Virus record (IMG/VR): IMGVR_UViG_3300023180_000095
Coordinates: 1 to 48,844 of that record
DNA: 48,844 nucleotides
Strand: one strand, 5' to 3'
Source of the DNA: a virus
Below the pieces are notes generated by a model that saw nothing but the letters and a program-made list of their open reading frames with translations, did not search any database and was not told the origin of the DNA. The position numbers and the translations under genes were made by a program. Position 1 is the first letter of the stretch. Each line of letters begins with the position of its first letter. Shown here piece by piece: positions 36,901 through 44,722 of this stretch.

Positions 36901-38384
36901 CCCAAGGCGTTCAAGGTTTTACTGGTATTCAGGGACCAGTTGGTAACTTCGGTGGTGCTACTTTCAACTACACATTTAGTAACAGCACTCTTGTACAAGA
37001 TCCTGGCATCAGCAACTTAGCATTAAATAATAGCACCCAATCTAGTGCTAATAGGTTATCAATCGATCAACAGGATGATGATCTAGGTGTTATCGATAAC
37101 TTCTTAGTAAGCATTGATAGTTCTACTTCTACGATTAAGGGTCATTTTAAGATTTCCACCAACGGAGATCCATCCGAATACTTGTTCTTTGCTATCAATG
37201 ATTTAACAAATCAAACCGGATGGTGGGAAATAGATTGTACTTTTGTATCCGGGTCTGGGGTTGTATTCGTTAATAACGACGATGTTCTAATTACATTTGC
37301 CAGAACTGGTGATATTGGTAACCAAGGATCTCAAGGTATCCAAGGCATTCAAGGAGATCAAGGCGTCCAAGGCGAACAAGGTATCCAAGGTCTAAGTAAT
37401 CAAGGTATCCAGGGTATCCAAGGAGATCAAGGTGTCCAGGGTATTCAAGGTGACTTAGGTATTCAAGGACAAGTTGGTGCTGCTCTAAAGATCATCGACA
37501 CTGTTGAAGCTCCAGATTCTCCTATTGATCAAACTAGTCAAGCAACTATCAATGCTGATATCGATAACTGGTTAGAAGTTAACAGACCAGAAGGAGCATA
37601 TAGCACTACTGTAGGACCCTTAAATCAGGGTGATGCTGTTATTGATGATGCTACGGGAGATATTTACATCTATGACGGAGCAGACTGGAGTAACAGCGGA
37701 AACCTTAGAGGACCACAAGGTCCACAAGGCGTTCAAGGCACTCAAGGTATCCAAGGAGATCAAGGCGTTCAAGGTATCCAGGGTTTAAGTAATCAAGGTA
37801 TCCAAGGAGATCAAGGTATCCAGGGTATCCAAGGAGACCAGGGTATTCAGGGTGTTCAGGGAGATCAAGGTATCCAGGGTATCCAAGGAGACCAGGGCGT
37901 ACAAGGTACTCTAGGTAATACTGGACTTACAGGACCACAAGGAACTCAAGGTGTTCAAGGTATTAAAGGAGATCTAGGTGATACTGGTATTCAAGGTACT
38001 ACTGGTCCTACGGCGTCAGTCCCTGATGATATTGAAAATATTACATTAGTGGAAGCATTTGACGGAGTTAGAACTGAGTTTACTGTACAGAAAGGCGGAG
38101 TCACATTAACGAATGATGATGTTCTGGTAGAGGTATCCAGACTGATGATTTCTGTTGGTGGTATTATCCAAGAACCCGATCCATCTGGATTTGGAGCAGG
38201 TGGTACAGTTGGTTTTAGACTAAATACTTCTAATGGAACAGATAATCTGGTGATCCGATTTGCCGAAGCACCAGACAGCACCCAGAGCTTCTTCGGTGTT
38301 GTTTTCCAACAAACCAACAGCCCCACCACCACATACGCTACGAGAGAATACGCTCTCACTAAAGCTATCATATTCGGAGTCTAA
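33921..38384 (+). CDS. collagen-like tail fibre protein, 1487 aa
   Basis: Long Gly-X-Y tracts (GIQ, GDQ, GVQ, GTQ) should form a trimeric collagen-type shaft, with Gln almost fixed at Y. Tracts run near residues 70-119, 177-467, 636-695, 819-913, 980-1008, 1134-1182 and 1264-1364. Between them sit globular inserts of two types. Type 1 (about 120-176, 468-635, 914-983 and 1187-1262) has IGSVPDV...DEATGDLWVYDG...VNVG-RG. Type 2 (about 697-815 and 1009-1131) starts with (F/Y)-(E/T)-F-(D/S)-(S/N) and ends with a DVIALQF- or DVLITFA-type strand. The C-terminus (about 1365-1487) holds a DG-T-F...LMISVGGIIQEPDPSGF...FFGVVF module found elsewhere in the window. It is preceded by a 113-aa gene and followed closely by the next fibre gene. 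A receptor-contacting fibre is the likely role. The shadow frames over the repeats are also open and are not genes. Confidence 0.85.
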   Translation: MSQISRLLSNRVKVKGPLEVGPGRYTYLALEEAEPNLGAPPGPAPVGQVYVLASDETGFRFWQLIDPAGQGIQGIQGIQGTQGIQGIGNQGIQGIQGIQGIGNQGIQGIQGEQGIQGVDGTSVEIIGSVPDVNVIGDPQATLNGAFPSAVAGNGVLDDATGDLWVYDGALWVNVGPVRGPQGTQGIQGDFGPQGIQGIQGDQGIQGVQGDQGIQGIQGGGNQGIQGLQGDFGIQGIQGDLGPQGTQGIQGEQGVQGTQGFDGFQGTQGTRGFQGIQGIQGDQGVQGDFGIQGDLGPQGIQGIQGDQGVQGIQGGGGQGIQGIQGDAIQGTQGLQGDQGTQGIQGDQGIQGIQGLSIQGVQGIQGDQGIQGIQGTGIQGLQGIQGDQGIQGTQGFQGVQGQRGSQGFQGIQGDLGIQGEVGPQGVRGFTGLQGNTGNTGNQGFQGIQGDQGIQGIQGDQGIQGIQGFRGRDFIVIGSLDDVTLGGVLTEVSGGSVGSIDQFSVTNNTGTTSLGSGQYTVTVQGDLGGADAFLQFQVDGAGNVTVDSLYGGTGFQLNEAVTLNDTDLGGSGAGTISLIVRADTLWTFANISAYISSEFDGNPPKNKLAGFNDGIIDEASGDIYVLQSDNVTWVNVGNLRGIQGLQGIQGIQGIQGDQGVQGIQGDQGIQGIQGDQGVQGIQGIQGDQGIQGVQGGQGDKAGLVFEFDSSTATGDPGSGIIRFDALTPASTTIVRVNNLTLTSGNIRSYIQSWVNYGFAGNLGTLLLVDNSNDDNDFSAFQVESIDDTNVGWLELAVTNGSGVGFADADVIALQFIPAGAQGIQGPQGSQGSQGIQGNQGIQGIQGDQGVQGIQGVQGVQGVQGIQGPQGSQGIQGDQGIQGIQGDQGVQGIQGIQGLSIQGTQGTQGFQGVQGNEGTSLVIVGSVPDVSLGGTLTTDTQKSNYLITQFDGDPNPQIQQNQGIIDEATGDLWVYDGTQFTNVGTIKGNQGTQGTQGPQGVQGFTGIQGPVGNFGGATFNYTFSNSTLVQDPGISNLALNNSTQSSANRLSIDQQDDDLGVIDNFLVSIDSSTSTIKGHFKISTNGDPSEYLFFAINDLTNQTGWWEIDCTFVSGSGVVFVNNDDVLITFARTGDIGNQGSQGIQGIQGDQGVQGEQGIQGLSNQGIQGIQGDQGVQGIQGDLGIQGQVGAALKIIDTVEAPDSPIDQTSQATINADIDNWLEVNRPEGAYSTTVGPLNQGDAVIDDATGDIYIYDGADWSNSGNLRGPQGPQGVQGTQGIQGDQGVQGIQGLSNQGIQGDQGIQGIQGDQGIQGVQGDQGIQGIQGDQGVQGTLGNTGLTGPQGTQGVQGIKGDLGDTGIQGTTGPTASVPDDIENITLVEAFDGVRTEFTVQKGGVTLTNDDVLVEVSRLMISVGGIIQEPDPSGFGAGGTVGFRLNTSNGTDNLVIRFAEAPDSTQSFFGVVFQQTNSPTTTYATREYALTKAIIFGV
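34129..38010 (+). repeat. collagen-type Gly-X-Gln coding repeats with recurrent 5-residue interruptions
   Basis: Degenerate 9-base repeats of the form GGT-ATC-CAA with synonymous changes occupy seven tracts. Triplet phase is broken about ten times by five-residue units: GIGNQ (twice), GGGNQ, GGGGQ, GDAIQ, GTGIQ, GLSIQ (twice) and GLSNQ (twice). The repeats make every reading frame open, which explains the long shadow frames here. Confidence 0.9.
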
Positions 38385-38392
38385 CCTAAGTC

Positions 38393-41344
38393 ATGGCAAG
38401 AAGAAAAGAAGAAAAATATCTATTTGACGCCTCCACAAGACAGGTGTCGATTCCCGGACATGTTAATACCAATGATATGTTGACGATTATCAATGTTACC
38501 GATAACATTGTTATTCAGTCATTGGAACCAGGAAAGGGTATTACCAACCGTGAGCACTTCCATCCTCTCATTGGAACCGATCCAAACTTTGCGTGGTCTA
38601 TTGACGGATATTGTGTTTTTACATTAGAATATGATACAACGGCAATGGATGATGCCGATGAACTTCTTATCTTTGTAGAGGACGAAAGGAAAGGATTAAC
38701 CATTAGACCTTATGATGCGGCGGTGGATGGCATCGAGAGAATGAAGGTCTCTCAACCAGAAACGTTGATTGATGCCGACTTTGAGTATGGTTTACAAGAT
38801 TCCAAGTGGCAGAATCTAGGATATAACAATGGATATCCATCTTTCTCAGAAGGAATCGGTCTTCCTTTAGATTTATCCGGTGGTTCTATCTCTTCTAACG
38901 GAGCAAGTCCAAACTCTACTATTACAGTTAATGCTCCAGGTCAAGCATTGGCAGTAGGTGATGCTGTTGTTGTCAAAGGACTTCAAGAAGGAAAATCACT
39001 TGCTGAAGGTGCATTTGTTGTAGTAACTAGCGACAACGTTAATAACTTTGCTTATCAAGCAAAAGGACTTGTTACTGGTGCTAACTTAGAATCTTCTTTT
39101 ACTTCTGTTAGAGAAGCAGCTATTTTTGATCAAGCAGGATTAGACATTGCTCAATATAGCAGCACTGCTGGTCAGGTAAATGTTACGTTGACATTTAACA
39201 CACCCCATGGTTTGATTCCAGGAACTCCTTTCATTTTAGTTGACACGGCAGCAAATATTCAAACCGAAGAAGGTCCTTTCTTTGTTAATGAAGTTGTAGA
39301 TGATTTGACTATCATTTATGATAGTGGGCAGACCCAGGCTGGTAATACGGTTAACTCTGGTCTTTTTCTGTATGCTGTCTCAAATGCTAGTTTCACTCAT
39401 AGACCATTTGACGGCGGTGTAGAACTATCCTCTTTCTATCCTATTGCTGGACTAGAGGCAAAAAGACAATCCAGAAGATATTTTAGATATCAAGCAGGTA
39501 AGAGCATTAACTTTGCTTCGGGAACTTTATTTTGTCCTTCTCTTGATATCACATCGATATTTACAGATGCTGCCGGTATTATGTCCGTCACAACAGAAAG
39601 ACCTCATGGATTCCAAGCAGGTGTAAAAGTAGCACTTAGCGATATTGTAAGCACTGGATATAACTCCCCGATCGATGATTATGTCTACACACCTTATACA
39701 GTAACCGGCGTCACTGATGACGACACTTTCCAGATTGATATTATTAGTGAACCACTAAACTCTAGTCTCCCTAACGTATCGTCTATTACTCTTAATGCCG
39801 CTGCTACGCTGGGCATTTCACCAAAGGTAACCGCTACAAACTGGACTGCTGGAGCTGTTCGTTCTGGAATGTTTGATGATGCTAATGGTATGTTCTGGGA
39901 ATATGATGGAAATGAACTATTTGCTGTAATAAGAAGTTCTACTACTCAAGTAACCGGAACTGTTACTTTGACTAACAACAGTAACTTAGTTCAGGGAACT
40001 GGAACAAGATTCGGAGAACAGTTAACTGCCGGAGATAAACTTTTCATCAAGGGTCAGGTTTATACCATTGCTGCCGTAAGAGACGCTAATAACGTTAATA
40101 TTAATCCCGCTTATAGAGGAGTATCAACACCAGCTGGATCTGTTGATAAGATCTCTATGGTAAGAGAGACTAGAGTTAGATCATCAGACTTCAACTTTGA
40201 TACTTTAGACGGTGATGGTCCTTCTGGATATTTCCTCCACCCAGATAGGATGCAGATGTTGGGCATCCAGTGGTCGTGGTATGGTGCTGGTTATGTTGAC
40301 TTCCAGTGTCGTGGACCACTAGGAGACTATATTACTGCTCATAGAATGCCTCATGCTAACTTTTCTACGGAAGCATACATGAGAACTGGTAACTTACCAG
40401 CAAGATATGAGATCATCACTGGTTGTAGAAATCTAAAAACATCCACTAATACAGGAACAGGAACAGGTCCACTTTCTGTAACCAATGCTAGCGAGTTCCC
40501 ATCATCAGGAACTATTGCAATTAAAAGTTTAGATGGAGGATCTGTTAAAACAGAACTCATCGAATATGATGGTAGCAACGCCACTCAGTTAGGAACAAAT
40601 AGTGTAACAAGAGCAACTAGTTATAGTAGATTCTTGGCAGGTTCTACTAGAACTTTCCAGGGTACGGGCACTCCGATTGATCACCCTGCTAACTCTTCTA
40701 TTCAACTGGTTAGCACAAATATGGCTCCTCAAGTTTCTCACTGGGGTTCTTCTGTTATCATGGATGGAGGATTCCAAGAGGATAAAGGATTTACTTTCAC
40801 CGCTTCCCGATTTGGAATATCTTTGGGTACTGGCGTAACTACTGGTATTCTTCTTTTCCGTCAAGCACCTGCTGTAAGTGATACCTTAGTTGGTTTAGTA
40901 GGAGAAAGAGAACTTATTAATAGATCCAGAGTAGAACTATCTAGCATAGCATTAAATAATGTAAATACCGCCGGATCGGGTAGTGTTGAGATTACGGGAG
41001 TCTTAAATCCATCCAACATTGATCCTTTAGCAGTAGTTTGGGAAAATGCCAACCAAGAAGGTTATGGAGGAATCCAAACTGGATTCCAACCAACATTTGC
41101 TCAATATAACTTACCTACTAACCCAACATCCATTGCCGATGGAGAAGTTTTATTTAAGTTTATATGTGCTGAAAACACCAATACATTCTCTCTAGAGAAC
41201 GTTAAAGAACTACAAAACTCTATTCTAGGAGGTAATGGAAGATACCCCAATGGTCCTGATTTGCTAGCTGTTGTAGTATCTAACAAATCACCCAACACAA
41301 CAGTATGTGATGTTGTTCTTACTTGGAAGGAGGCACAAGCGTAA
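38393..41344 (+). CDS. cyanophage virion structural / fibre-type protein, 983 aa
   Basis: The N-terminus is polar (MARRKEEKYLFDASTRQVSI). Landmarks I recall from cyanophage structural proteins follow: TNREHFHPLIGTDPNF (about 51-66), RYFRYQAGKSINFASGTLFC (about 362-381) and MLGIQWSWYGAGYVDFQCRG (about 622-641), then AYMRTGNLPARYEI. A GTGTRFGEQLTAGDKLFIKG segment lies near 538-557. An FPSSGTIAIKSL module (about 703-714) is the same type seen in the gp7 giant. It starts 8 bases after the collagen-like gene, and its stop overlaps the next start (TAATG). The enzymatic function is unknown; a fibre or baseplate decoration is the likely role. Confidence 0.75.
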   Translation: MARRKEEKYLFDASTRQVSIPGHVNTNDMLTIINVTDNIVIQSLEPGKGITNREHFHPLIGTDPNFAWSIDGYCVFTLEYDTTAMDDADELLIFVEDERKGLTIRPYDAAVDGIERMKVSQPETLIDADFEYGLQDSKWQNLGYNNGYPSFSEGIGLPLDLSGGSISSNGASPNSTITVNAPGQALAVGDAVVVKGLQEGKSLAEGAFVVVTSDNVNNFAYQAKGLVTGANLESSFTSVREAAIFDQAGLDIAQYSSTAGQVNVTLTFNTPHGLIPGTPFILVDTAANIQTEEGPFFVNEVVDDLTIIYDSGQTQAGNTVNSGLFLYAVSNASFTHRPFDGGVELSSFYPIAGLEAKRQSRRYFRYQAGKSINFASGTLFCPSLDITSIFTDAAGIMSVTTERPHGFQAGVKVALSDIVSTGYNSPIDDYVYTPYTVTGVTDDDTFQIDIISEPLNSSLPNVSSITLNAAATLGISPKVTATNWTAGAVRSGMFDDANGMFWEYDGNELFAVIRSSTTQVTGTVTLTNNSNLVQGTGTRFGEQLTAGDKLFIKGQVYTIAAVRDANNVNINPAYRGVSTPAGSVDKISMVRETRVRSSDFNFDTLDGDGPSGYFLHPDRMQMLGIQWSWYGAGYVDFQCRGPLGDYITAHRMPHANFSTEAYMRTGNLPARYEIITGCRNLKTSTNTGTGTGPLSVTNASEFPSSGTIAIKSLDGGSVKTELIEYDGSNATQLGTNSVTRATSYSRFLAGSTRTFQGTGTPIDHPANSSIQLVSTNMAPQVSHWGSSVIMDGGFQEDKGFTFTASRFGISLGTGVTTGILLFRQAPAVSDTLVGLVGERELINRSRVELSSIALNNVNTAGSGSVEITGVLNPSNIDPLAVVWENANQEGYGGIQTGFQPTFAQYNLPTNPTSIADGEVLFKFICAENTNTFSLENVKELQNSILGGNGRYPNGPDLLAVVVSNKSPNTTVCDVVLTWKEAQA

Positions 41345-42828
41345 TGGCATTATCGAGAGGTCAAATACTAAATCAACCTGTAGTATCAGATCCTGATCAG
41401 GTTTTAGGAGGAAGTATCACACTTAGAGATACTTCAGGAACTCCTGTAGATATTACTATCACTGCTCCGGCAACTGTAAGTACAGGATATACTTTTACTC
41501 TTCCAAATGCTCCTCCGGCAGTTTCTGGTTACATCTTATCGTTTACAACAGCAGGTGTAGCATCTTTTGTTGAAAACACTCCTACTCCAGGCGGAACTGT
41601 AGAAGGTGCTATTCAATACAGAACATCAGGTGGTACTCAAGCAGGAGCAGACTATGCTCTATACAATCCAGGAAACCAATCGATTGATCTTGTATATAAC
41701 ACAACCACACCAACACCTCTCAGATGGTTAGATACTGCTAGTACAAACTTCGCTGCCTTCCAAGCGCCAGCAGATATTACCAGAGATTATACTGTAGATC
41801 TACCAGCACTGATTCCAGGAACAACAGGCACCACTGATGCTGTGGGATATGTACTTAAGATTGCCTCTCATAGTGATCAGTCAGTTGTAGGAGAAACAAC
41901 AGCTGTGCTGGAGTGGGGTCCACCATTAACAGGTTCTAATGTTTCTCAAGGTCCGGCAGGAAACATCCAAACATCAGACAACACTGGTGGTTTCGAGGAT
42001 AAAACTGCTGGCAACTATTTAATCTATAGCTCAAATACATTAAACTTCCAGAATACTGCTGGCACGATTCAAATCAATGGAGGACTACTTTTAAATAGCA
42101 GCACTCTTGGATCTACAGTTACAGACTCTAGTCTTACTACTGTGGGTATCTTACAGGGGAACACCACATCAGGTGCTACTGGCGTGGAAGTTTCTAATAC
42201 TGTTGAGTCTGCTGCTGATCTAATCTTAAATGCAGGTGGAGCTGGTGTCGGATCTGTTATTATCAAAGGAGAATCTGGCACTGGTGTAGGAAGAGTAGAA
42301 ATCCAAGATCAGCAAGTTGCAGTAAACTCCATTACGATTGATGTTCCTGGCAACATCGGAACTTCTTATACCCTTACCTTACCACCATCTGTAACAGACT
42401 CTAGTTCCTCAGCATTACAACTAGACTCTGGATATAATGCCACATTAGTTGACAACAGAAGAACTCTTAACTTCTGTATGGATGGAGGCGGAGTAACTGC
42501 TTTAAGTATTGGTCCAAAAGGATTTATGAGAATCTCCGGAGATTACACTATCGAAGAGATTATCCTGTTGACAGAATCTGCCGATACAATGACAGTTGCC
42601 GTAAATCAGTATACATATGCCAACTTCCCGGCATCCCCAAGTCTTATTGATACCATCTCTACTACGGCATCTAACAAAGTAACAAGAACCACTGCTGATT
42701 TTGGAGTTCAAACTATTAATGCCACCTCTGGAGATATCATTGACTTCGAAATCACTGGTGGCACTACACCATTTACTTCTGTATTTGCTACGATAAGTAT
42801 TACATTAAGACCTAACTCAAAGACATAA
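41344..42828 (+). CDS. fibre-type protein with repeated beta strands, 494 aa
   Basis: The start is ATG 41344, which overlaps the upstream TAA and has AAGGAGG at 41327-41333. An in-frame TTG at 41323 lies in the upstream gene before this ribosome binding site and is unlikely. The product is rich in Thr, Ser and Gly. It carries strands such as TVSTGYTFTLPNAPPAVSGY (about 50) and NIGTSYTLTLPPSVTDSS, a YTLTLP-type unit common in phage fibres and shared with the 477-aa protein at 46801. The C-terminal 110 residues (GFMRISGDYTIEEIILLTES onward) look like a compact beta domain that may be the distal tip. No catalytic motif is seen. Confidence 0.75.
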   Translation: MALSRGQILNQPVVSDPDQVLGGSITLRDTSGTPVDITITAPATVSTGYTFTLPNAPPAVSGYILSFTTAGVASFVENTPTPGGTVEGAIQYRTSGGTQAGADYALYNPGNQSIDLVYNTTTPTPLRWLDTASTNFAAFQAPADITRDYTVDLPALIPGTTGTTDAVGYVLKIASHSDQSVVGETTAVLEWGPPLTGSNVSQGPAGNIQTSDNTGGFEDKTAGNYLIYSSNTLNFQNTAGTIQINGGLLLNSSTLGSTVTDSSLTTVGILQGNTTSGATGVEVSNTVESAADLILNAGGAGVGSVIIKGESGTGVGRVEIQDQQVAVNSITIDVPGNIGTSYTLTLPPSVTDSSSSALQLDSGYNATLVDNRRTLNFCMDGGGVTALSIGPKGFMRISGDYTIEEIILLTESADTMTVAVNQYTYANFPASPSLIDTISTTASNKVTRTTADFGVQTINATSGDIIDFEITGGTTPFTSVFATISITLRPNSKT

Positions 42829-42832
42829 TATT

Positions 42833-43624
42833 ATGGCTTATTACCTTGACCTGTCTGGTGTTGGCAATAACAACTTCAGGATTGTTAAACCATCTTCTTT
42901 TTTGAATATTGGTTTAGTTGGCGGCACTATTAACTTGGACCTTACTCCTGGTGTAAGTGCTTTAGGAGAATCTTGGACAGGAACAGGAGCAGGAGGAGTT
43001 CTTGTAGAAGATCCAACAGATCCCGTAAATAATCTTCCGTCTAGTTTAGTGCTAGGCACTAACAGGACTACGATTAGCACCGGAATGACTACAAACTTTG
43101 ACAACAACAGTATTTCGTATAATGGCAACGGTCAGGATCTTGCTAGTCTACATGTAGATTTTGAAAATCTAGATGCTATTGCTAGTCCAGCATTTGGCGA
43201 TCAGTCAACTAATAATACTCATATTCTTAGAATAGCATGTGATCCTGTTGATCGGCAAGGTCTTCCCCAGCAGGGGACGGCGGGCAACATTGATCAGGTA
43301 GAGTTTATTGCTAACTTAAGATACTCTGGTGTAGACGGTGTTATTCTTACATCGACAGGAAATCTAATCGTTGCTAGAGATGCTGATCAAGTATTGAATG
43401 ATAGGCAGACAGTATTCGAGATTCCTTTCCAAATACCACAAGGTTCTCTTTCTGCTGTTGGTGGTAGAAGGTATCCTAATCTAGAACTGTATATTGAACA
43501 GGTTGCTGGTAACTCCGGCGGACAGGCAAACCGCTCTTTCCCGAGATTTAATGCCATTGAGATATATTTAAATGTATTAGATATTGATCCTTACGATTTC
43601 CAAAATAGAGGGTATTTGACGTAG
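42833..43624 (+). CDS. putative virion protein, 263 aa
   Basis: I do not recognise a family. The product starts MAYYLDLSGVGNNNFRIVKP and is beta-rich, with SLHVDFENLDAIASPAFGDQ (about 103-122), then HILRIACDPVDRQGLPQQG and RRYPNLELYIEQVAGNSGGQ, a pattern suggesting a jelly-roll or lectin-like head such as those on fibre tips. It starts 4 bases after the preceding gene and ends just before a late-promoter-like motif. Position between fibre genes suggests a fibre tip or adhesin; this is inference. Confidence 0.65.
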   Translation: MAYYLDLSGVGNNNFRIVKPSSFLNIGLVGGTINLDLTPGVSALGESWTGTGAGGVLVEDPTDPVNNLPSSLVLGTNRTTISTGMTTNFDNNSISYNGNGQDLASLHVDFENLDAIASPAFGDQSTNNTHILRIACDPVDRQGLPQQGTAGNIDQVEFIANLRYSGVDGVILTSTGNLIVARDADQVLNDRQTVFEIPFQIPQGSLSAVGGRRYPNLELYIEQVAGNSGGQANRSFPRFNAIEIYLNVLDIDPYDFQNRGYLT

Positions 43625-43632
43625 AATAAATA
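43625..43632 (+). promoter_or_regulatory. candidate late promoter before the glycan-enzyme pair
   Basis: AATAAATA, in the NATAAATA form, starts at the base after the preceding stop codon and ends 26 bases before the ATG at 43659. It could give the two enzymes their own late transcript. Confidence 0.55.
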
Positions 43633-43658
43633 GTAGAAAGTGAGTTGAGTTTTATTTC

Positions 43659-44720
43659 ATGAATAAAGATTCTATTGACGCTTATGTGCCACATGCCATA
43701 ACGCCTTGCGAATATCCAAACTTTGCTGGTAATGTTGTCAAAAATGGAGGGGATCTGATTCCTCTATTGATTGATTCAAAAGAGACTGGTGGTACTGGCG
43801 TAACTAATGGATCTGTTGCTCTTATAAATGATAAGTTACATGTAAATCTACGACATGTAGAGTATACTTTGTACCACGCAGAGAAGGTAAAGTATGCTCA
43901 TCCATGGGGTCCTGTAGTATATTTACACCCAGAGAATGATTGGCGTCTCATAACCAATAACTTCCTGGGTGTTATTAATGATGATTTTACAGATTGGGAA
44001 TATTACTCAAAAGTCAATATGAAACTAGACGTAACTCCTATCTGGGAGTTTGTCGGGTTGGAAGATGCCAGAGTAGTTCAATGGGACGATAAGATTTTTC
44101 TCACGGGAGTAAGAAGAGATACCACAAAAAATGGTATTGGTAGAATGGAACTTTCCGAAGTTCAGTTAGATGAAAATGGTAAGTGGGAAGAAGTATCTAG
44201 ACAAAGGATTCCTATTCCAAAAGAAACTTTGGAAACTATTAATACCGGTCCTTCTTATTGTGAAAAAAACTGGATGCCAGTTATCGATCAACCATATACA
44301 TGGGTTAAATGGTGTAACCCCGTAGAGGTAGTTAGATATGACCCAACCACTAAAGAAACAAAAACTATTTCTCTCGACGAATCAAAATATGTAAATCTTG
44401 ATTTTGATTTTAGGGGAGGATCTCAGGTCATTCCATATAAAGATGACTATTATATTGCTCTATGCCACGTAACCAACTTATTTAAAAGTGAGTCTGGAAG
44501 GAAGAACTGTACGTACAGACATAGATTTATAGTTTTTGATAAACAATGGAATATCGTGAAGTACACGGGCGAGTTAAACTTTTTAGAATCACATGTTGAG
44601 TTTTCATGTGGTATGTGTTTCCACAAAGGAAACTTTGTAATCGTATTTGGTACTCAGGACAATACTTCATTTGTATTAAAAGTACCACAAAAATATCTCG
44701 AAGATTTTATCGGAGTTTGA
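43659..44720 (+). CDS. beta-propeller glycan-active protein (GH130-like), 353 aa
   Basis: The pattern fits a five-bladed beta-propeller of the GH43/GH130 type: VGLEDARVVQWDDKIFLTGV near 132-151, KNWMPVIDQPYTWVKWCNPV (about 204-223), RGGSQVIPYKDDYYIALCHV (about 249-268), YRHRFIVFDKQWNIVKYTGE and EFSCGMCFHKGNFVIVFGTQ. Related modules occur in mannoside phosphorylases and in glycosyltransferase-associated proteins. The catalytic residues cannot be fixed from sequence alone, and activity may be lost. It is followed after 2 bases by a methyltransferase-like gene, so the pair may modify a host glycan or a virion glycan. It has a late-type promoter. Phage-borne glycan enzymes next to fibre genes often affect adsorption. 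A non-enzymatic sugar-binding role is the alternative. Confidence 0.6.
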   Translation: MNKDSIDAYVPHAITPCEYPNFAGNVVKNGGDLIPLLIDSKETGGTGVTNGSVALINDKLHVNLRHVEYTLYHAEKVKYAHPWGPVVYLHPENDWRLITNNFLGVINDDFTDWEYYSKVNMKLDVTPIWEFVGLEDARVVQWDDKIFLTGVRRDTTKNGIGRMELSEVQLDENGKWEEVSRQRIPIPKETLETINTGPSYCEKNWMPVIDQPYTWVKWCNPVEVVRYDPTTKETKTISLDESKYVNLDFDFRGGSQVIPYKDDYYIALCHVTNLFKSESGRKNCTYRHRFIVFDKQWNIVKYTGELNFLESHVEFSCGMCFHKGNFVIVFGTQDNTSFVLKVPQKYLEDFIGV

Positions 44721-44722
44721 TT

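Noticed and set aside
41323-41343. TTG start seven codons upstream for the 494-aa fibre gene
   Set aside because: The TTG lies within the preceding gene and before the AAGGAGG site, while ATG 41344 has this site at good spacing.
44606-44722. Longer N-terminus for the methyltransferase gene
   Set aside because: It would overlap the propeller gene by over 100 bases and adds a non-conserved cysteine- and tyrosine-rich stretch; ATG 44723 has a GGAG site.
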